Assembly: GCA_963678675.1 (NCBI GenBank)
Contig: OY783193.1
Span: 36,308,430 to 36,372,429 of the forward strand
Direction: 5' to 3'
DNA from: Xiphydria camelus
Taxonomy: Eukaryota; Arthropoda; Insecta; Hymenoptera; Xiphydriidae
Length of the DNA: 64,000 bases
How positions within the stretch are numbered: position 1 is the stretch's first letter; every line of letters begins with the position of its first letter. This document shows, one piece after another, positions 57,198 to 64,000 of the stretch. The notes beneath the pieces are model-generated. The model worked only from the letters and a program-made list of their open reading frames with translations, had not been told where the DNA came from and searched no databases. A program made the translations under genes and the position numbers.

Positions 57198-59537
57198 TAT
57201 AACGGTTCTACAAAACAAAAACGAATAGCAGACCAAAAACGTACTTATAATTACTTGCCCCTTCGGTCATGCAACCATTAATGCATAGACGTGTTTTAAG
57301 GTCACTCAATATAATAGCAGCTTGGAAAGTGCAAATGATCGTCAATTTGATACTCTTGAAACATGATAATTCATTGAAAAAACGCTTCTTTCGTAACGAT
57401 TAGCTTAACATAGGCTTAGGAGTCTGAGTAAGCGCGAAATTACTACTGGATTCACGCGAAAATTATGTCAGTGATCGCGGAGTGCAGTTGCAACTTTTAC
57501 GAGCCTCGTCAAGCAGTGTTTTGCGATTTGCCTCGATTATCTGATTCGATTCCAATACCCCCGTAGCTGGTGTTTATCCACACGAAACGCGGTAAAAGGT
57601 ATTATTGTTGATGGAGTGACTCTTGTTTTTATGCACTTTGTTTACGTTAGCTCGTAATATATCAACTTGATTGGCGCACACGTTTGCACCGGTGCGAGAG
57701 TAATGCGGTTTATTGCATAATTGATATAGATTGCATTAAATCGGTTAATTAGGTCGATGCGGACTACATTAGTATAATTATTATTCACTCGTTTCTTTAT
57801 ATATTTTCACAACTACTTAATGTATCTAAATATCGATACTTAATTATTTTATTAACGATGCAATTTAACTTTATACACTGTCAAGCATTACAAATCATGT
57901 AAAAAGTTGCTAAGAATTTGTACATTTCGCGTTAAAATGTTAAAATATTTCGTTTCTTATTTTCATGCGATCTATTGCTGCATTTACAAATTCAAATCGC
58001 ACATATTGCATCGACCTATAAAATCACTAATCGTTCGTCCCCACGTTAAAATTGTATAGCTGATTATCATTTGATGTCAGTAACGAAATTCGCCGTTAAA
58101 AGTGTCACTTTTCCAAATACTGCCGCCTAACACGGTATCGTTGCGTGGCGTGAGTTATAGAAATTGCTTAGAATCACGAGATGAACCTCGAGTTAATCAA
58201 CTGCCTTTCGTCGATGTCCCCGCGAGAAGGTTGTTCGGTTTCCTCGATACTTCTACAGAATAATAAAAAAGCCATTAACCTCCATCGTTTTCCATTATAA
58301 CATCAGAAAGTTTTTGCCATCATACATATTTTAAATGCAAAAGTTCTCTTTGCAAAATCGTCTTATACAACTTCACTGCGTACAAATAATTATAGTTGCC
58401 AGTTTTGTGCTGAGTTTTAGTTATAACAAGTAAATAAAATAGGTAAATGTCAGAATAGTCGACTACTTAATGCTGTCATCACCATAGGAATTTATCATAA
58501 AAAATTAATTAACTGACTTTCCTTAAACCAAAATATATTTAAATACATTATTTATTTCGTTTTTCTGTTATTTACAAATTTAATTGTGAAATTCTATAAA
58601 CGTACTATAAAAATGCACATAAAAATTAATATCGATATGAAAAATTAACACATTTTTAAGTTAGTAAGAAACAAATCAGTATTAGACTCCTTTTTTTCTC
58701 AATATTACCGGTTTTTATCCGGTATTTATCAGTATATATCAGTATTTATACTTCAATAATTCTTAATGACTAAAGAATTAAGTTAACGATGCTAGGTACT
58801 TTCTGCATTGAAAAAATGAGATTACATTTTTATAATATCATCAGTCAGTCACTGGGCCAGGGTCAACTACTGGTGTACACTCACCTTAGTCTCTCAATGC
58901 AAACTTATTTTTTAAACTGGCTTTGACGGTCGTCCTTTTTTAATCGAATCGATTTTTTTCATCCTAATATTTTTCAATGAGAAACGACGTTTTAATTCGA
59001 TTCCCTTCAATTCTAAGAATGAAACTGAATTTGTAGACGAAAAATTCTTTTTGTACTTCAAAATCAATTAACAAGAATTAATGGTCTTTAGCTCGTAACA
59101 TTTTTCTAATCTAACGAAGGATTAATTAACAACTTCATTCAAGATGCAGCTTTCCTAAACCAAGAAGGAGACCTTTGGAATATTTTTAAGTCTTTAAAAA
59201 CAATTCTTTTTGTCATGGACAATATATAGAATACGATTTTATTATTTCACATCGCCGTCAGTTGTAAAGAATCGCGTCAAACAATCATATCAAAAGTAAT
59301 CAGGACCTTCGCTCGTCACGTTTAAGGATCTTGTCCTAGTTGGATTCACTAGGGAAGTTGCCATTTTCCCCCTACATTTTAGATCCATTCTCATTTCCAG
59401 ATAAAAAATGTCTCGCTGATGAACCATGATTTTTTCCGATAAAGGAGACCTTCAAATTATATAACACGTGACCTTCTCCTAATAAATGTTTTTTTAATTG
59501 AAACATAACTTCACGAAAAGTCCCTAGTATTCCCCAT

Positions 59538-59793
59538 ACCGAGAAAACAGTTTATTAATGGTTAATAAATATAATTTCAAATACGGCGAAATAAATATTT
59601 CGTTAGAACGAGAAAATATACGTTAATTACGAAAATGTTTATTTCATTCAAATGATTGCCTCGAAGGATTTAATTAAACCAAATAAATATTGTAATAATT
59701 AACAAATATTTACTTGGTCGAACAAAATGCTCATTTCGCTATATTCAAACAAATATTTATCAACTACAAATACGTAAACTGTTTTTTCGGTGC
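59538..59793. mobile_element. CACYGAGAAAACAG-family element, well-preserved copy
   Basis: Begins ACCGAGAAAACAGTTTATTA and ends GTAAACTGTTTTTTCGGTG. About 255 bases with the family interior intact; the best reference copy in the window. Confidence 0.7.
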
Positions 59794-60106
59794 AGAATGA
59801 ACAGATCGTTAATATAACTGGGGTATAATAGTTTGCCGTAAAAAACGAAGAGCACGTTTACAAATTTGACGGCCTTCTGTACTAGAAACACCATAGCTCG
59901 TCAGTAAATAAATTATTTGAAAGTGAAAATGGATCTAAATTCTCATTAATACTATCTAATGGTTATTATCCAGATAAGACTCTGCATGTAAGAGTACACA
60001 TAAAACATGGCGATTTCACCAACCAGGACGGGATCCTTAATCCACGAAGATGAGGTTTGCACGTAAGACATTCTCTCCCGTTTAAGTTGTCAATACTGGA
60101 AACATA

Positions 60107-60155
60107 AATATATATATATATATATTTATTTACACACACGCGCGCGCGCGCGTGC
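60107..60155. repeat. Composite TA / CA / CG dinucleotide tract
   Basis: A TA run passes into TTTATTT, then ACACACACG and about eight CG units. Alternating purine-pyrimidine over most of its length. Confidence 0.9.
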
Positions 60156-60776
60156 AGCTCGCGACTCCTGCCGGGCAGAAGAAAGTTCAGCCGCGTTTAA
60201 TCTATGAATTACCGCGTGCGCGCATACGTAAAACCACGCGGAACAGGGCATCATGCGTAAACCCCGTACGGAGCCTTCTTACATCACATATCGCGTTTCC
60301 CACCGCAATTTAACGTGACTGTCAGTTTTCGATGTCGACACGCGTAACGTGATCTGGCGTCCTCGCGATTGTTTGGCAATCGCACCATATAATTGTCGAA
60401 AGAGAATTTAATAATGATGATAATTGGAAACAGGATGGGTAAGGAGTACCATTAAGGATAAAACCGTTTCCTTCATTAAGACGCCTTAAGTTAAAATGGT
60501 GCATGACACTTGTGTGTTATTTATAAAAAATAATGAACCATGGTGATAACTTTAATCCACCTTTTAAGATGGTTAATTTCTCTATAGACGTAAATATTTA
60601 TCGCACCGGTCTAAGAAACGGCTTCAAGTTTGGAAATTGGCAGATTATTTTTTGCCAACAACCCGTATATTTTTGTCTAGTGATCTAAACCTTATGTCTG
60701 TCAATATGAAACATTTTACTTTAATTTTAAAGTTATCAAAATTGAGTTTGGCATAAACGTCAAGAGAACAAAATTA

Positions 60777-60915
60777 ATCACGATTATTTCGTTATCCGTT
60801 AACTTTACATAAAACTCGAACAGATCTTTTTTATAGATCAGAATGATCTCTTTAAAAAAGTATTACGTCAATATCGACTAAAATGTCATGCTTAACGAGA
60901 TAATCACAGTTTAAG
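60777..60915. mobile_element. ATTATCTCGTTA-family palindromic element
   Basis: CACGATTATTTCGTTATCCG on the left, TTAACGAGATAATCACAG on the right, with GATCAGAATGATC centrally. Confidence 0.6.
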
Positions 60916-61659
60916 TGGACGACTGATTCTAAGAGATTACTATTATCATTCCATGTTATGAATAACAAATTTTTACGTAACAAAGAATCAGTTGCAGAAA
61001 GATTAAAGACTCTGCCTTGTCTATCTAATACTGAACACGTGAGACCGGCTCAAAGAATGTGCGATAAATATAAAAAAAAATAAGTAAATCACTCGAGTTG
61101 GCCCTCAACCGCCACTGAGAATCAACGAAGTCAGGTGGTTTATATTTCAAGTTCACTCGTCTCGTGTCGGCTGGAGAAACCAGCATTTTATAGCGAGACG
61201 AAACGCTCGTCAAAACATAAACTCGGTTACGACGACGCGACGTTTATCGTTCGAATAATCGTGTGTGACAACTGCACACGTCCGAGTATTACGTGAGCGT
61301 TACGTTTTGCGTAGTACACGTTAAGTGATGCGTACACTCGAGAGTCTGTACGTCGAACGCATATAGGAACTGTTTCGTGCCAGAGAAATAAAGAATTTAA
61401 AAGCACCAATTTTCCGTGATAAACGAGGAAAACTCCTTTTCTACAATTCTTATCTCAAAAAATCCATGAATACTTTGATTGCGTGCTCTCTTAATCTAAA
61501 TCCGTGAAAATCACTGAAAAGTCACTGAAATCAAAAATGAACAGAAGGTTTCTCAAATTACAGTAACCTTATATTCACTGGATTTCAGTGTCTATACACT
61601 GATTCTCAGTTATTTTTATCGATTCGGATTAAGAGAGAGTGTACCTCTTATGGACTCAC

Positions 61660-61940
61660 CACGTGTAGATCAGCTCTCAGATCTGTTTCAAATAGATATT
61701 ACTCCTCCTCGCGTTAAATCGAACTGGATTTTCGTTTAGATCTCGCTCGACGATATTTCGAAAAAGAAGGGATACCCGCACTCTCTCTGAGGACCTCCCG
61801 CGCACTTTCGTCTCTCTCTTCACACCGGACCGAGCGACCGATCTTCGTGGCGAACGCGAGTGTAGATCGTGAACCGGTGGACGCGAACTCACTGCGCTCC
61901 GAGAGGCGAGATCCGCGTTGTAACAACAACCGGATCCCCA
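61660..61940 (-). promoter_or_regulatory. Candidate non-coding first exon and CpG-rich promoter
   Basis: A CpG-rich block (about 61700-62090) on an AT-rich background. On the minus strand it ends in a consensus donor, ACACGTG|GTGAGT, at 61660/61659. No conserved protein is seen. It could be the first exon of the reductase, whose coding exon 1 follows a splice acceptor 8.8 kb downstream, or the promoter of a neighbour outside the window. Confidence 0.35.
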
Positions 61941-62094
61941 CCGCGGAACCGTACCTCTCTGCAGCGGCTCGTTTTTCCTCTTTCCTTTCCTTTCGTCCAG
62001 TCGGCCGGCTCGTCGCCGGTGCTATTTTCTTTTTGAGATCGCGAGATGCGAGAGTGTGTGGTGTAACGCGTCGGAAAAATGAGTAAAAATTGAG

Positions 62095-62760
62095 CAGACG
62101 GGATTCTAAATGGAAGTTACGTATTAATTAATCGGGTTCTGATCAAGTGGATTCTCGATTAGAAAAGAATTTTGAATAGACAGATCCTAATTTTATAGAT
62201 TTTCGATTAGAGAGGATCTCAAATTGATATAGATCCTAATTTTACAGATTCTTGAACAGAGAAGATCCTAAATGGATGGTTCCTGATTTGACAGATTCTT
62301 AATTAGAGATGATCTCAAATCGTAGACAGATCTCAATTGGATAGATTCTCAATTAGGGGAAACCTCAAATATAATGGATATATTTCGAGACCCTATCCAT
62401 TCGGGATCATATCTATTTAGGATTACATCTATTTTGGAAATTTGTTAATTCGAAATTTCGTCTGTATGGAATTATAATATCTATTCGCAATAATCTTACC
62501 GATTTGAGATCTATTTTTACGAGATTTATATTCAATATAAATCTCTAATTGCTAAGATATCTATTTGAGGCGCTTTATAACTGGAGTAATTCTATCTAAG
62601 GGTGATTCTCTCTATTCTGGATCACGTCTGATTGGAATTGTGATCAATTAAAATTGTATTTGTTTGTGATTTGTCTAACTGACAGGCACCACATCTAATT
62701 GGAGTTTGCCTAATTGACATACAACGTCTATTTGAGAATTTATCTATTTGGCTTTTGCTC
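62095..62760. repeat. Foldback-like block of degenerate short units, copy 2
   Basis: Left part repeats units such as GATCCTAATTTTATAGATT, GATCCTAATTTTACAGATTC and GATCTCAAATTGATATAG; from about 62385 inverted units appear (TATCCATTCGGGATC, ATCTATTTAGGATTACATCT, ATCTAATTGGAGTTTGCC). It resembles the block at 7005-7735. Confidence 0.5.
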
Positions 62761-64000
62761 CAAGAAATTGATGGGTTCTGGAAGGAACCGTCATCAATGA
62801 AAATTTGTCTTCCAAGAACGAAATCATTTCCAATAACGAGTAATATTATCATATGTGTTGTATTTTCAACTGAACTGCATGGGACTTACTAATGAATGCA
62901 CAAATAAAAATAAGTTTCGCAGCAATCTCAAAATCTTTACATTTCGGAAAATGACAAATACTTATGAGCCCCGGAAGTATCCCGAGCAACGTCGTGTAGC
63001 AATTTGTGCGATATACTTCTTTTTTTCGCGTAGAAAAGCATTTCTCCTCTCGCCTATCCCTATTCATACTTTGCACATTTCTTTTGCCTATCGCAGCACT
63101 TCGGAACAAGTGCACAGTCATTAATACTGTTTCCAGCGTCCTAAAACGGTACACACGCCTCTCACTTCATTGTTCTCATCGAGGCACGTCAAATCGCACC
63201 GTCATTCTGACCAGTCAATTGGAAATAAACTGCAATAGCACGACTACGATAAAAGTATCACCGATAAAAATACAAACACGCTATCAAAATCTCTCATTCT
63301 ATTTCACCCTCTTTATCGTGCTTACTATCTCAAACAGGTACCCGCGAAGAAGCGAGAATAACAGTCAAACCGGTTAAGTCATTCTTGCATAATCGACAGC
63401 AACGAAATCTACACAAGGCTGACTTCATTAACGGCAAAGTTCCGCAAACATATCCTCGCAATAATTTGTATCAATGTAATCGGCAAGCAAGGAAATAATA
63501 GTCGAATTAGCGAAATAATCCTGAGTTGAAAGAAGTGAAATATCCCTCGCGTAAAAAATCCCATAAAGATGCTTCGTTGATATTTGCCTTCGGGATTTTC
63601 TTTAACACACGTGCGTGGTCGCAATATTTTCGATCATGTAGGTGCATAAAGTTTTTTCCTCGTAAAAATCAATGCGGTAGTAATTCTTTGAACGGCAAAG
63701 GTTACTACCGTAACGTAACCCGATCGTGATGTAGCATTTGCTTCGTGCAACGTTTACGCAAGAAGATGAAGAAAACCGTCGTTGGCAGCGTGCGCGAGAG
63801 CGTACATATCTAAAGTAACGCCGGTCGTCGGCCGATAATGAATGCTGCAGCGGAACGGTGGCAAGAAATCAGATTGCAATGTCGATCTAGTGGATTAAAT
63901 GAAGAAAGGTTTGGGCAGCCGATTGCAAAACCTTTCCTTTACGGCGAGTTTCTCTTGTCGCTCGAATTGGTGAGAATACTTATACGTCGTCAAGAAGAAA

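Larger units (their letters stand above)
52874..64000. other. Upstream region of the reductase
   Basis: No coding exon recognised. It holds repeats at 53331-53469, 53798-54045, 54998-55687, 56974-57197, 59538-59793, 60777-60915 and 62095-62760, plus CpG-rich blocks at 54.4-54.9 and 61.7-62.1 kb. 57.2-59.5 kb and 62.8-64 kb are plain AT-rich DNA. Part may be a long 5' leader intron. Confidence 0.6.

Overview
This is eukaryotic DNA, most probably from an insect. It is AT-rich, has introns with canonical GT..AG borders, carries CpG-rich patches that are not CpG-depleted, and holds dozens of short palindromic non-autonomous transposon copies. CpG retention plus the mix of mariner-like and piggyBac-like miniature elements fits Hymenoptera (perhaps an ant); that placement is an inference.

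Two protein-coding genes can be reconstructed exon by exon, both on the minus strand. The first is the 5' part of an otoferlin-type ferlin. Nine coding exons (36502 down to 252) join in phase into the first 506 residues: C2A, a linker, C2B, the FerI region and the start of C2C. The gene continues off the left edge of the window. The second is a complete fatty acyl-CoA reductase. Eight coding exons (52862 down to 47025) give 520 residues, with an N-terminal NAD(P)H-binding motif, a YxxxK active site, the C-terminal FAR domain and a C-terminal membrane segment. The two genes lie in the same orientation, about 10.5 kb apart, and nothing suggests that they act together.

Layout: 1-36502 is the ferlin gene, mostly large introns. 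36503-37330 is GC/CpG-rich upstream DNA with two perfect GTGACGTCAC palindromes (CRE/ATF type). 37331-47024 is intergenic, mostly featureless or repeat-bearing. 47025-52873 is the reductase. 52874-64000 is upstream DNA whose CpG-rich blocks at 54.4-54.9 kb and 61.66-62.09 kb are candidate non-coding first exons or promoters.

The remainder is dominated by miniature inverted-repeat elements in at least a dozen families. Several are nested: one piggyBac-like element inside another (49.6-50.5 kb), two different palindromic elements inside copies of one CACYGAGAAAACAG family (30.1 and 55.2 kb), a member of that family inside an ATTATCTCGTTA-type element (51.7-52.1 kb), and a near-perfect 86-base hairpin inside another element within a reductase intron (48.4 kb). 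Two roughly 700-base blocks (7.0-7.7 kb and 62.1-62.8 kb) consist of short degenerate units in opposite orientations and resemble foldback elements. I saw no autonomous transposase or reverse transcriptase, no rRNA or tRNA gene, no CRISPR array and no bacterial-type operon. I found no convincing new biochemical system; the most unusual content is the nested repeat architecture.
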